64,000 nt of DNA from Candidatus Woesearchaeota archaeon (GTDB lineage Archaea > Nanobdellota > Nanobdellia > Woesearchaeales > ARS49), in assembly GCA_017609645.1 (NCBI GenBank), contig JAFCDQ010000002.1, positions 159,823-223,822 on the forward strand, in the 5' to 3' direction. Shown here piece by piece: positions 26,878 through 36,668 of the stretch. Position 1 is the stretch's first letter. Each line of letters opens with the position of its first letter. Position numbers and translations under genes: made by a program. Under the pieces are notes generated by a model. That model was not told the DNA's origin. It worked only from the letters and a program-made list of their open reading frames with translations, and did no database searches.

Positions 26878-28776
26878 ATGTGCGGAATATGCGGATTTAA
26901 CTGGGAAGATAAAAAATTAGTCAAGAACATGGCTAAAGTCCTCAATCATAGAGGATCAGATGACACAGGACATTATACTGACAAGAATATTTCATTAGGA
27001 CACAAAAGACTTTCTATACTGGATTTAAGCAAAAAAGGAAAACAACCAATGACAAATAAGCAAGGAACAACAATAACCTATAATGGAGAAGTATATAACT
27101 TCAAAGAAATAAGAGAAATGCTTGAAAAAAAAGGTTATCGCTTTAAATCAAACACAGACACAGAAGTAATACTAAACGCATACGAAGAATTTGGAGAAAA
27201 ATGCCTTGAATTATTCAACGGCATGTTCACATTCTGTATTTATGATATGAAAAAGAAAAAATTGTTCGTAGCAAGAGACAGAATAGGAATAAAACCCTTA
27301 TACTATTATTATGACGGTGAAGATTTTATCTTTGCATCTGAAATAAAATCAATACTAGAACATGATATTGAAAGAAAAGTAAACCTGCAAGCAATGAACA
27401 ACTACATCACACTAAGATATAATTTCAGCACACAAACATTATTTGACAAAATAAAAAAACTGCCCGCAGCACACTATATAACATTTGACTTAAAGAAAAA
27501 ACAATTAGAGCTTAAAGAATACTGGCAGCTGAAATGGAAACCAATCAAAGCACCTGAAAGATACTTTAAAGAAAAACTTTACAGCTTATTCAAAGAAGCT
27601 GTCAGAAAAAGATTGATTTCTGATGTGCCGCTTGGATTATTCTTAAGCGGAGGAGTTGATTCAGGAAGCATCGCAGCATTAATGAGAGAAATAAAAAAAG
27701 AACAAGATGATGGAGAAGAAATAAAAACATTCAGCGTCGGATTTGAACAAGGAGAATTTGTCAATGAACTAGAAGAAGCAAAATACATCAGCAACATGTT
27801 TGATACAAAACACAGAGAATACATGGTTAAATCATCAATAGCAAAAGTTCTGCCAAAAATAATATATCATTTAGATGAACCAATAGCAGACCCTGCGCTA
27901 ATGCCATTATACTTGCTTTCAGAAAAAGCAAAGAAAGAAGTAACAGTTGTACTGACAGGAGACGGCGGAGATGAAGTATTTGGAGGATATGACCAATACA
28001 AATTCTTACTTCTGGGGAAAAAAATATCAAAAATACCATTTGCACATACATTACTGCCGACAGCAATGAGTCTGACGCCAAAAAAAATACTCAACAAATA
28101 TTACAAATACACTGAATCAATGGGAGAAGAAGGATTGAAGCGGATAAGTAGATTCTTAAAACATTCAAACAAGAATTCAGCAAGAGCATATTATGAACTA
28201 ATATCAATATACGACGAAAAAGAAAGAAAAAAAATAATGAAAGAAGATAAATTCAGAAGTATAAATTATTTTGAATTAAACAAAGAATATTACAAAACAA
28301 AAAGAAATCTGCTCAAAAACATAACATATTTTGACATGAAAAAACTGCTGCCAAAATGTTATTTGATGAAAACAGACAGAATGACAATGGCTCACTCAAT
28401 TGAAGCAAGAGTCCCATTGCTAGACCATGAAATAGTAGAATTCGGTTTTAGAATGCCAAGCAAATACAAAATAAAAAAAGGAAAAACAAAATACATTTTA
28501 AGGGAAGCAATGACCAAACACATACCAAGAAACTATCTATACAAGAAAAAACAAACATTTCACGTGCCAATAGACAACTGGATACAAAATGACCTGAAAG
28601 ATTATGTTCAACAAGTTCTAAGCAAAGAAAACATTAATAAGCAAGGCTATTTTAATTATAAATACATAGAAAAAATACACAGAAACTACAAAAAATCACA
28701 ATTATTTTACGCCAGGCAATTATGGAATCTACTCAATTTCCAACTCTGGCATGAACAATTCATAGAAAAGAGGTAA
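26878..28776 (+). CDS. Asparagine synthetase B-like amidotransferase (copy 1)
   Basis: MCGICGFNW (Cys2), LNHRGSDDTGHY, ITYNGEVYNF, LFLSGGVDSGSIAALM, LTGDGGDEVFGGYDQY. Confidence 0.93.
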   Translation: MCGICGFNWEDKKLVKNMAKVLNHRGSDDTGHYTDKNISLGHKRLSILDLSKKGKQPMTNKQGTTITYNGEVYNFKEIREMLEKKGYRFKSNTDTEVILNAYEEFGEKCLELFNGMFTFCIYDMKKKKLFVARDRIGIKPLYYYYDGEDFIFASEIKSILEHDIERKVNLQAMNNYITLRYNFSTQTLFDKIKKLPAAHYITFDLKKKQLELKEYWQLKWKPIKAPERYFKEKLYSLFKEAVRKRLISDVPLGLFLSGGVDSGSIAALMREIKKEQDDGEEIKTFSVGFEQGEFVNELEEAKYISNMFDTKHREYMVKSSIAKVLPKIIYHLDEPIADPALMPLYLLSEKAKKEVTVVLTGDGGDEVFGGYDQYKFLLLGKKISKIPFAHTLLPTAMSLTPKKILNKYYKYTESMGEEGLKRISRFLKHSNKNSARAYYELISIYDEKERKKIMKEDKFRSINYFELNKEYYKTKRNLLKNITYFDMKKLLPKCYLMKTDRMTMAHSIEARVPLLDHEIVEFGFRMPSKYKIKKGKTKYILREAMTKHIPRNYLYKKKQTFHVPIDNWIQNDLKDYVQQVLSKENINKQGYFNYKYIEKIHRNYKKSQLFYARQLWNLLNFQLWHEQFIEKR

Positions 28777-28779
28777 ATA

Positions 28780-30657
28780 ATGGGTCTTGAAAAATTTGTG
28801 AAAGAACATAAAAAAGATTTACTGTTTCTAAGCGGATTAATCATATTCTTTCTAGTAATGAATATAATGATGACTTCTGAGATGAAACAATTAAATGCTC
28901 CCCTATATGGCGGCGACAGATATTACCAACTAGGCTGCATCAATCATATAAGATATGGCGGAGATGATTTTGAAAACTGCAATCTACTAAGCGATAATGC
29001 AGGTTATCTGCCATTTTTCGGCATAGTAGAAGCAAAAATAGCCAATCTTCTCGGAATTGACAATACAATAGAAGCAATGATAATATCATCAAACATAATG
29101 ATAGTGTTAGCAGTAATTTTCTCTTATCTGCTTTTTAGATTTGTTTCGAGAAAACCATATCTAGCAGCGATGGGCACTCTGTTGCTTCTTTTTAATTTTA
29201 GACCAATATTCAAATACACACAATTCGCAATATACATAATTAATCCTTTATTTATTTTGGCAGTGTTTTTGTTCTATAAAAAACCAAACATTAAAAGAGC
29301 AATATTCATTGGAATAACAGCAGGATTAAACACAATAACACACAGCGTCTTATTTCCTGCAACATATTTTACAATAGCAGTTTTATTCATATTTCTTCTT
29401 TTTGATAAAAAATTCAATTTCAAAACGGATAAAACAAGTTTTATCCATAATCTGAAAAAATTAATTCCCTTATTTTTGATAATCGCAATAATAGCAGTTC
29501 CATTGTCAATGCTTCACTGGGGAGAACCAATATTCAAACATGGAATGCAAACCTCGCCACATTATCTAGAATGGAACGGGCCAGGAGATATGTCAAATTT
29601 TGGCCTGCAAATCAATATAGCAACAGGAATCATCAAAGGACAATTCTTCCAATTCACTTCATCAAAAACCGTAATCGCATCAATATTAAGCATTTTTGGA
29701 ATAATCTTCTTAATCGCACTGAAGAAAAAAACAGACAATATTAAATTTGTAACATTAATGCTTACAACACTGGCATTAATAACATTCAGTTATTTCATAA
29801 CAGTTCCATTATTCAACACACACTTTGTTCCAAATTACATGTTTAGTGTTTTCGGCGCGGCAATAATTACCTGCTTTTTATTAATAAGCTTCAATATATT
29901 GATTAACCTCATCACACAAATAAGTCCGCTCAAAATTAGAAAATATATATTTATTCTACCTTTAGCAATTATAATTTTATTACTCATAGGCCAAGTAACT
30001 GCAGTAGAAAAATATCAAGAAGAATACAAATGGTATGAAGTTGCTAAACAACCATTATCTGCAAGCCATTCAAGCATGCGAAATTTCATTTTAGAAAATA
30101 CTGAAGTGAATGATGTCTTCTTAACATCTAAAGAAGTAGGTTTTGCATTAAATGCATTAACAGGAAGAAAATTGCTTGTGGGAAGAAGAGCTCAAAATGA
30201 TGCATTTGAAAATCTGGATGAACGAGAAATGACCTCCGCAATCATTCTCTATGGAAAAGATACAGAAATCAAGAAAAAATTAATTGAAAAATACAATATT
30301 AAATATTTATACTGGGAGCCTTATTGGATACAATCAGAATATTACTTTGACAATAAAGGCCAAATAGCAGGATGGTTTGATCCATTAATAGCCTTTGATA
30401 ATAATGATTATAGAAAAATATTGGAAAAAAACAATGTCAAATTTTCTATTAAAAACACTCATGTAGATCCTTCATTAAAATCAGAATATCATCCTACATT
30501 TGATTTGATATTTATTACACCAGATAATTACCATAATGCAACACACCCTTGGAATCCGAACCTAGATGAATTCTTAGAAGAAATATGGACTCATACGCAA
30601 AATGGACAGAAAAGTGCAATCATATATAAAATAAAAATAAATAAAAATGAAGAATAA
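28780..30657 (+). CDS. Polytopic membrane protein (possible GT-C-type glycosyltransferase)
   Basis: 625 aa with many hydrophobic helices and a polar C-terminal domain; sits between AsnB and AglB. Confidence 0.65.
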   Translation: MGLEKFVKEHKKDLLFLSGLIIFFLVMNIMMTSEMKQLNAPLYGGDRYYQLGCINHIRYGGDDFENCNLLSDNAGYLPFFGIVEAKIANLLGIDNTIEAMIISSNIMIVLAVIFSYLLFRFVSRKPYLAAMGTLLLLFNFRPIFKYTQFAIYIINPLFILAVFLFYKKPNIKRAIFIGITAGLNTITHSVLFPATYFTIAVLFIFLLFDKKFNFKTDKTSFIHNLKKLIPLFLIIAIIAVPLSMLHWGEPIFKHGMQTSPHYLEWNGPGDMSNFGLQINIATGIIKGQFFQFTSSKTVIASILSIFGIIFLIALKKKTDNIKFVTLMLTTLALITFSYFITVPLFNTHFVPNYMFSVFGAAIITCFLLISFNILINLITQISPLKIRKYIFILPLAIIILLLIGQVTAVEKYQEEYKWYEVAKQPLSASHSSMRNFILENTEVNDVFLTSKEVGFALNALTGRKLLVGRRAQNDAFENLDEREMTSAIILYGKDTEIKKKLIEKYNIKYLYWEPYWIQSEYYFDNKGQIAGWFDPLIAFDNNDYRKILEKNNVKFSIKNTHVDPSLKSEYHPTFDLIFITPDNYHNATHPWNPNLDEFLEEIWTHTQNGQKSAIIYKIKINKNEE

Positions 30658-31000
30658 AACAATTGCAATATTAATCATAACAGCATGCAGCTTATTAACA
30701 GCATTTGGCATGATATTCTGGAAAATAGGTGCTGATAAATTAGCATTTAACTGGAGTTTACTAACAAATTATCCACTTTGGCTGGGATTTATCTTTTATG
30801 CAATAGGAACTCTTCTCTTGATTTTATCATTAAAATACGGCAATTTATCGCTAGTGCATCCATTTTTATCATTAGGATTAATATGGGCAGGCATTCTTGC
30901 ATTTTTTTATTTAGGCGAAACCTTCACAACATTAAAAACAACAGGAACTGCCTTAATCATATTAGGAACATTTCTCGTTTACAAAGGTGATAAAACATGA
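30647..31000 (+). CDS. EamA/SMR-type small transporter subunit (ArnE/ArnF-like)
   Basis: 117 aa, four hydrophobic helices; LALKYG-type 'LSLKYGNLSLVHPFLSLGLIWAGILAFFYLGE' signature. Confidence 0.75.
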   Translation: MKNKTIAILIITACSLLTAFGMIFWKIGADKLAFNWSLLTNYPLWLGFIFYAIGTLLLILSLKYGNLSLVHPFLSLGLIWAGILAFFYLGETFTTLKTTGTALIILGTFLVYKGDKT

Positions 31001-31320
31001 ATTATCTGATTCCAATCATCATAATATTCTTCAACTGCATACTAGGAGCGTTAGGAGCCTTCTTGATGAAAAAAGGAGCTAACAAGAAATTAATCAACTG
31101 GCATAATTTTTTAGGAATTTCATTATATGTTATTGGCTCAATAATATTTGTCATAACCTTAAAATTCGCTCCAGTAAGCATACTTTATCCAATAACTGGT
31201 TCAACATATATATGGAGTTTTATATTAGCTAAAATATATTTAAAAGAACACATCACGAAGTATAAGATTTTAGGCCTGAGTATTATAATTTTAGGTATAA
31301 TTTTCATCACAATCAGCTAA
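30997..31320 (+). CDS. EamA/SMR-type small transporter subunit (second of pair)
   Basis: 107 aa, four hydrophobic helices; VITLKFAPVSILYPITGSTYIWSFILAKIYLKEHIT; ATGA overlap with the preceding ORF. Confidence 0.75.
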   Translation: MNYLIPIIIIFFNCILGALGAFLMKKGANKKLINWHNFLGISLYVIGSIIFVITLKFAPVSILYPITGSTYIWSFILAKIYLKEHITKYKILGLSIIILGIIFITIS

Positions 31321-31360
31321 ATGGGAAACATTTTTAAGTCTCGGCAAGATTTGAAGAAAA

Positions 31361-34300
31361 ATGGATGATACGCCAGAAGAACCCAAAAAAGAGTCTGAAA
31401 AAATAGAAATTGACTGGAAAGAAAAATATCTGAAAGCCAAAAAATTCTCAGTCAAATATGGGATTTTACTTGTTTTATTATTAGTAATAATATTACAGGT
31501 CATGCCAAACTCAGAAGGAAAACTCCCTTGGGGAGGCCTGCAGATGCGAATGCTCACAAAAGAGCTTCCTTCAACAGACAAATGGGCGAAAAGCAATGTA
31601 GAAGAATTCTATAAAAATGAAATTAAAAAAGTAGTCGCCAAAGAATATCCCAACCTGCCTGACATCAACAAAAAAGAAGTATTAACAGATAAATGGGCAG
31701 AATTCCAGAAAAATAATAAAGAAGAAATACAAAAACAAACAGAAGCGACAAAAAAAGAACTTCTAAAACATTTTCAATATACTTATGAAGGAAAACAATA
31801 TCTATATCTTCCTGACATAGACCCTTATTATTATTTTAGAAAAACAAGAAATTTAATTGAAACAGGAACTCCCTGCGATGAAGTAAAAGACGGCATCCCT
31901 TGGGATAATCACATGGCAGCACCATTTGGACAGGCCTGCGGAGGAAATTCTCATGCATATGTTTTATTTGGGATATATAAAATCAATAAATTATTTGACA
32001 GCAAAATAGACCTTTTACAATCAGCAGCAAAATTCTCGCCAATAATAATATTCTTATCAATCATACTTGCTTATTTTATTGGCTTAAAACTTGCAGGAAA
32101 GACAGCCGGATTTTTCTCAGCATTAATGATAGGAATACTACCTTCAATCTTTACTAGAACTCCTTGGGGTCATGCAGACACAGATGCGTACAATACTTTT
32201 TTCCCCTTATTAGCACTGTTCACTTTATTTATGGCATTAGATGCAAAAAAAATAAAAAATAAAATAATATGGGCAATCATCACAGGCCTTGTATTTGTGG
32301 CTTATAGTTATTTCTGGAGCGGATGGTGGTTCATGTTTGATGTTATTTTAGGAGGCTTAGGTGTTTGGATAATAGTAGAAATTATCAAAGCTTATAAAAA
32401 GAAAAATTACAAAAACTTGCCAAAAATAATCGCACCTGTTGCAAGCTTTTTTTTAACAACATTAATAATAATGAGTTTATTAAAAGGAATTAATTATTTT
32501 TTTGGATTTATAACAAATCCGCTTAGCAGAACAGCAATGAAAGATGCTGCAAAATCAACATTATGGCCAAATGTATTCACAACAGTAGCAGAACTAAACA
32601 AAGGAAGCTGGTCAAAAATAATAGCATCTATGGGAGGCAATCTATTATTTTTAATTGCGTTAATAGGCGTAGTGCTGGCATTATGGCTAAAAGATGAAAA
32701 AGGACAAAGAAACCTTAAACTAGCAGCAATCTTAACATTTTGGTTTATCTTCTCAATATATGCCAGCTTTAAAGGTGTAAGATTTATGCTTTTATTAGCG
32801 CCTGCATTTGCAATAGCATTTGGAGTAGGCGCAGGTCTAATCACAAAAAAACTAAGTGAATTTGGTCAGAACAATCTAGGAATAAGCAAAAAAATAGGCG
32901 CAATAATATTAATATTACTTTTCGGTGTAATGATAGCAACATCAGGAATAGCAAAAAAATCATACAAATCTTCAGTAAATGATATTCCAATAGTCAATGA
33001 TGCATGGTATAATTCACTCAACTATATCAAAGAAAATTCACAAAAAGATGCAATAATAAACAGCTGGTGGGATTATGGCCACCATTTCAAATATTTCGCA
33101 GATAGAGCAGTAACCTTTGATGGAGCGAGCCAAAACACTCCAATGGCGCACTGGATAGGACGTGTTTTAGTAACTGAGGAGGAAGATGAAGCAATAGGCA
33201 TACTCAGAATGCTTGACTGCGGAAGCAACAAAGCATTTGAAATAATAGATGAACAATTTAATGACGCACCAAAATCAGTCTCTATATTATACAAAATATT
33301 CAAATTAGACAAAGAAGAAGCAAAGCAAGTTCTAGAAGATGAAGGAGTAGATGCAGAAGAAGTAACAAAATACACTCATTGTGAAGCGCCAGAAAACTTC
33401 TTCATAACAAGCGGAGATATGTTAGGAAAAGCAGGAGTTTGGGCTCACTTTGGATTATGGGACTTTATGAAAGCAGATATGTGGATGAATATGAGAAAAT
33501 TAAGTAAGCTTGATTTTGAAAAGAAAGTGATGGAAAAATATCAGTTAACAGAAAAAGAAGCAGAAACATACTACAACAAATTGCAAAGCGTAACAGACGA
33601 AAAAGAAGCAAACAATTGGATAAGTCCTTGGCCAGGATTTCCAACAAGACCTGCAAGCTGTTCACGAGAGGAAAACGAATTAAGCTGTGGAAGCGGATTA
33701 AAAATAGACTTAAACAAAAATGAAGCATCTGTAGAAACTGCACAAGGAAAAGGAATTCCTCATTCATTAATTTACTTTGATGCAAACAAAGAAATGGTTG
33801 AAATAAAACAAGAAAAATCAAATATGGACTTAAGTGTAATATTAATTCCAAAATCAAACTTAAATTATAATGCAATATTATTATCAAAAGAATTAGCAAG
33901 AAGCATGTTCACAAGATTATACTTCTTAGAAGGACATGGCTTAAAACATTTTGAAAAAGTATACTCTGACAGAGAATTAACACAAGGAGACTTATATGTA
34001 TGGAAAGTAGACTGGCAAGGCCAGCAAAATAACTTATTAAGCATAATGAAACCAAAAACAGAAGTAAAAAAAGGAAATAAAATTGCTATCAATTACATAG
34101 GCTGGCTGGAAAATGGCACAATATTTGACTCAAGCATAATAGATTGGAAAGAAAAAGACATAACAACTGATGCTAATTTTGATGCTTATGAAACAAAACC
34201 ATTAACTCTTCCAGCAGGAACAGGGCAACTAATAAAAGGATTTGATGAAGCATTAATTGGAATGAAACCAGGTGAAGAAAAAACAGTCAATATACCTCCT

Positions 34301-34387
34301 GAAAAAGCATACGGCACAGATCCAGATGCGCATTTTCTAGGAAATAAGACATTAAACTTCAAAATAAAAATTGAGAAAATACTTTAA
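31361..34387 (+). CDS. aglB: Oligosaccharyltransferase AglB/STT3 fused to a C-terminal FKBP-type peptidyl-prolyl isomerase domain
   Basis: Multi-TM STT3 with INSWWDYGHHFKYFADR. C-terminus (about 34050-34384): VKKGNKIAINYIGWLENGTIFDSS...LTLPAGTGQLIKGFDEALIGMKPGEEKTVNIPPEKAYG. Confidence 0.93.
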   Translation: MDDTPEEPKKESEKIEIDWKEKYLKAKKFSVKYGILLVLLLVIILQVMPNSEGKLPWGGLQMRMLTKELPSTDKWAKSNVEEFYKNEIKKVVAKEYPNLPDINKKEVLTDKWAEFQKNNKEEIQKQTEATKKELLKHFQYTYEGKQYLYLPDIDPYYYFRKTRNLIETGTPCDEVKDGIPWDNHMAAPFGQACGGNSHAYVLFGIYKINKLFDSKIDLLQSAAKFSPIIIFLSIILAYFIGLKLAGKTAGFFSALMIGILPSIFTRTPWGHADTDAYNTFFPLLALFTLFMALDAKKIKNKIIWAIITGLVFVAYSYFWSGWWFMFDVILGGLGVWIIVEIIKAYKKKNYKNLPKIIAPVASFFLTTLIIMSLLKGINYFFGFITNPLSRTAMKDAAKSTLWPNVFTTVAELNKGSWSKIIASMGGNLLFLIALIGVVLALWLKDEKGQRNLKLAAILTFWFIFSIYASFKGVRFMLLLAPAFAIAFGVGAGLITKKLSEFGQNNLGISKKIGAIILILLFGVMIATSGIAKKSYKSSVNDIPIVNDAWYNSLNYIKENSQKDAIINSWWDYGHHFKYFADRAVTFDGASQNTPMAHWIGRVLVTEEEDEAIGILRMLDCGSNKAFEIIDEQFNDAPKSVSILYKIFKLDKEEAKQVLEDEGVDAEEVTKYTHCEAPENFFITSGDMLGKAGVWAHFGLWDFMKADMWMNMRKLSKLDFEKKVMEKYQLTEKEAETYYNKLQSVTDEKEANNWISPWPGFPTRPASCSREENELSCGSGLKIDLNKNEASVETAQGKGIPHSLIYFDANKEMVEIKQEKSNMDLSVILIPKSNLNYNAILLSKELARSMFTRLYFLEGHGLKHFEKVYSDRELTQGDLYVWKVDWQGQQNNLLSIMKPKTEVKKGNKIAINYIGWLENGTIFDSSIIDWKEKDITTDANFDAYETKPLTLPAGTGQLIKGFDEALIGMKPGEEKTVNIPPEKAYGTDPDAHFLGNKTLNFKIKIEKIL

Positions 34388-34396
34388 TCATGAAAC

Positions 34397-35539
34397 ATGA
34401 AAATCTGTTTTATAAATCCAACAATATTAATTAAAAGGCCTATTTCTGAAATAATTAATACACTAGAAGAAAAAGAAGGTATAGACGAAATAGGACTGCT
34501 TTGCCCAACAAAAATAGGCAAAAAAATAGACAAATCATTATATCATACTGAATTATTAAAAAAAGTAAAAATATATACTTATCCAACATTTCAACTACCC
34601 TTCGTAAAATCAGAATGGCCAATGCCGCTGCCATCATTTTTCTTCAAAACATTCAAAATATTCAAAAAATATGATATCATTCATATGTGGGTTTATTTTT
34701 ATTTAAGCAGTTTCTGGATAACATTTACAAAATTATTCTTTCCAAAGAAAAAATTGATATTGACTATGGACACTGTACCAGGAGAATCATTCAAGACAGG
34801 GAAACTAATGGATGCCTGCTTTAGACTATATCACAAATTATTCGGCTGGTTTATTTTTGGAGTGCCAAAAAAAATAACATTATACGGCAAGTCATTAATT
34901 CCTTTTGCAAAAAAAGCAGGAATAAAAGAAAAAAAGATTGAAGTTATTCCCACAGGAATTAATAATGAGAAATTTGACGGGGAATATATCAATTTAAGAA
35001 ATGAATTCCACATTAAAGACGATGAAAAAATGATACTATTCATCGGATTAATGCTAAAAAGAAAAGGAATAGATATAATATTAAAAACATTAAACAAACT
35101 AAAAGAAGAAAAATTCAAAATGATCTTTGTAGGAGGCGGGCCTGAAAAAAAAGAATTTGAAAACCTGGCTCAAAAACTTGGCTTGGGAGAAAAAGTAATA
35201 TTTACAGGTGTCAGAAAAGATGTAAAAGACTTATGCAGAACAGCAGATATCTTTTTCCTGCCTTCACGAGGAGAAGGTTTGCCTGGAGTTGTAATGGAAG
35301 CAATGAGCTGCAGTCTTCCCCTATTAAGCTCAAAAATACCCTGCACAACCGATCTTGTAAAAGACACAGAGAATGGATATTTATGTGAAATCGAAGATAT
35401 TGACTGTTATTCTCAAAAATTAAAAGAACTTCTTCAAATCAAAGAATTAAGAGAAAAAATGGGTCTAAAATCCAAAGAATTAATAAAGAACTTCTCATGG
35501 GACAAAAGCATTAAGCGCTTTGAGGAAATATATAAATGA
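34397..35539 (+). CDS. GT4-family glycosyltransferase
   Basis: VIPTGINNEKF, MILFIGLMLKRKGIDIILKTL, FLPSRGEGLPGVVMEAMSCSLPLL. Confidence 0.9.
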   Translation: MKICFINPTILIKRPISEIINTLEEKEGIDEIGLLCPTKIGKKIDKSLYHTELLKKVKIYTYPTFQLPFVKSEWPMPLPSFFFKTFKIFKKYDIIHMWVYFYLSSFWITFTKLFFPKKKLILTMDTVPGESFKTGKLMDACFRLYHKLFGWFIFGVPKKITLYGKSLIPFAKKAGIKEKKIEVIPTGINNEKFDGEYINLRNEFHIKDDEKMILFIGLMLKRKGIDIILKTLNKLKEEKFKMIFVGGGPEKKEFENLAQKLGLGEKVIFTGVRKDVKDLCRTADIFFLPSRGEGLPGVVMEAMSCSLPLLSSKIPCTTDLVKDTENGYLCEIEDIDCYSQKLKELLQIKELREKMGLKSKELIKNFSWDKSIKRFEEIYK

Positions 35540-36624
35540 AAATAGCTCACTTAATTACGGGCTTAGGAATGGGGGGAGCAGAAAGAATGCTTCTAAAGAC
35601 CCTTCCAAGACTTAAAAACGAAAACTTCATAATTAGTTTAACAAGCAATGATGCTTTTGGTAAAAGGATAGAAGAAGCAGGAATAAAAGTATATTATCTA
35701 GGTTTAAAAAAACTCAACCTACTATCTGCCATACTTAGATTCAGAAAAATACTAAAAAAAGAAAAACCAAACTTACTAAACTGTTATTTAATACACTCAA
35801 ATATCTTTGGCAGAATATTTGGCAAACTATTTAGCGTGAAAAAAATCATCTGTTCTGTCAGAAACAAGCACATAAACAGGCGATTTCTCAACTTTCTTGA
35901 CAGAAGAACATCTTTTTTAGTTGATTTATATACTCCAAATTCTTATGTATTGGTGCCTTTTTTAACAGAACATCAAAAAATCAAAGAAAAAAAAATCAAA
36001 GTTATTGAAAATGGAATAGAATTAGAGAAATTTGATTTTGATATAGATAAAGAAAAAAAGAAAAAAGAATTAGGAATAGAAAAAGAATTTGTAGTCAGCT
36101 GTATCGCAAAATTAGAAAAACAAAAAGGGTATCTAACTCTGATAAAAGCAATAAAAGAACTGAGTAATCCAGATTTTTTATTTTTGTTCATAGGAGACGG
36201 CAAAGAGAGAAAAGAATTAGAAGAACTGAGTGAAAAATTAGGTGTTAAAGATAAAATAAGATTTCTTGGCTGGAGAAGTGACACAAAGGAATTGCTTAGG
36301 ATAACAGATTTATTTATTCTGCCAAGCTTTCATGAAGGAATGAGCAACTCGCTTCTAGAAGCAATGATTTCAAAAGTCTGCTGTCTTGTCTCAGATATAG
36401 ACGAGAATAAAGAATTAATAAAAAACGAAGAAAACGGACTAACATTTATCACAGGCGACCATAAAGATTTAGCTGAAAAAATTTCATATTTACACAAAAA
36501 TGAAAAATTAAGAAAAAAATATGCAGAAAAAGCTGAAGAAACAGTAAAGAAAAGATTTGATATAAACAAAACTGTGGAAAAATACACAGAAGTTATGGAA
36601 AATGTGTGGAATTCTAGGATTTAA
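35536..36624 (+). CDS. GT4-family glycosyltransferase
   Basis: HLITGLGMGGAERMLLKTL, VIENGIELEKF, ILPSFHEGMSNSLLEAM. Confidence 0.92.
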   Translation: MKIAHLITGLGMGGAERMLLKTLPRLKNENFIISLTSNDAFGKRIEEAGIKVYYLGLKKLNLLSAILRFRKILKKEKPNLLNCYLIHSNIFGRIFGKLFSVKKIICSVRNKHINRRFLNFLDRRTSFLVDLYTPNSYVLVPFLTEHQKIKEKKIKVIENGIELEKFDFDIDKEKKKKELGIEKEFVVSCIAKLEKQKGYLTLIKAIKELSNPDFLFLFIGDGKERKELEELSEKLGVKDKIRFLGWRSDTKELLRITDLFILPSFHEGMSNSLLEAMISKVCCLVSDIDENKELIKNEENGLTFITGDHKDLAEKISYLHKNEKLRKKYAEKAEETVKKRFDINKTVEKYTEVMENVWNSRI

Positions 36625-36668
36625 TCGTATTTTATTTTTGAAAATCCTTTAATAATGCGCTATGCAAA

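Noticed and set aside
30778-30990. 70-aa + strand ORF in an alternate frame
   Set aside because: Nested within the SMR-like ORF 30647-31000, which has clear membrane-helix pattern.
32494-34092. - strand ORFs over aglB (32494-32844, 33073-33375, 33465-33899, 33865-34092)
   Set aside because: Shadow ORFs antisense to the AglB-FKBP gene.
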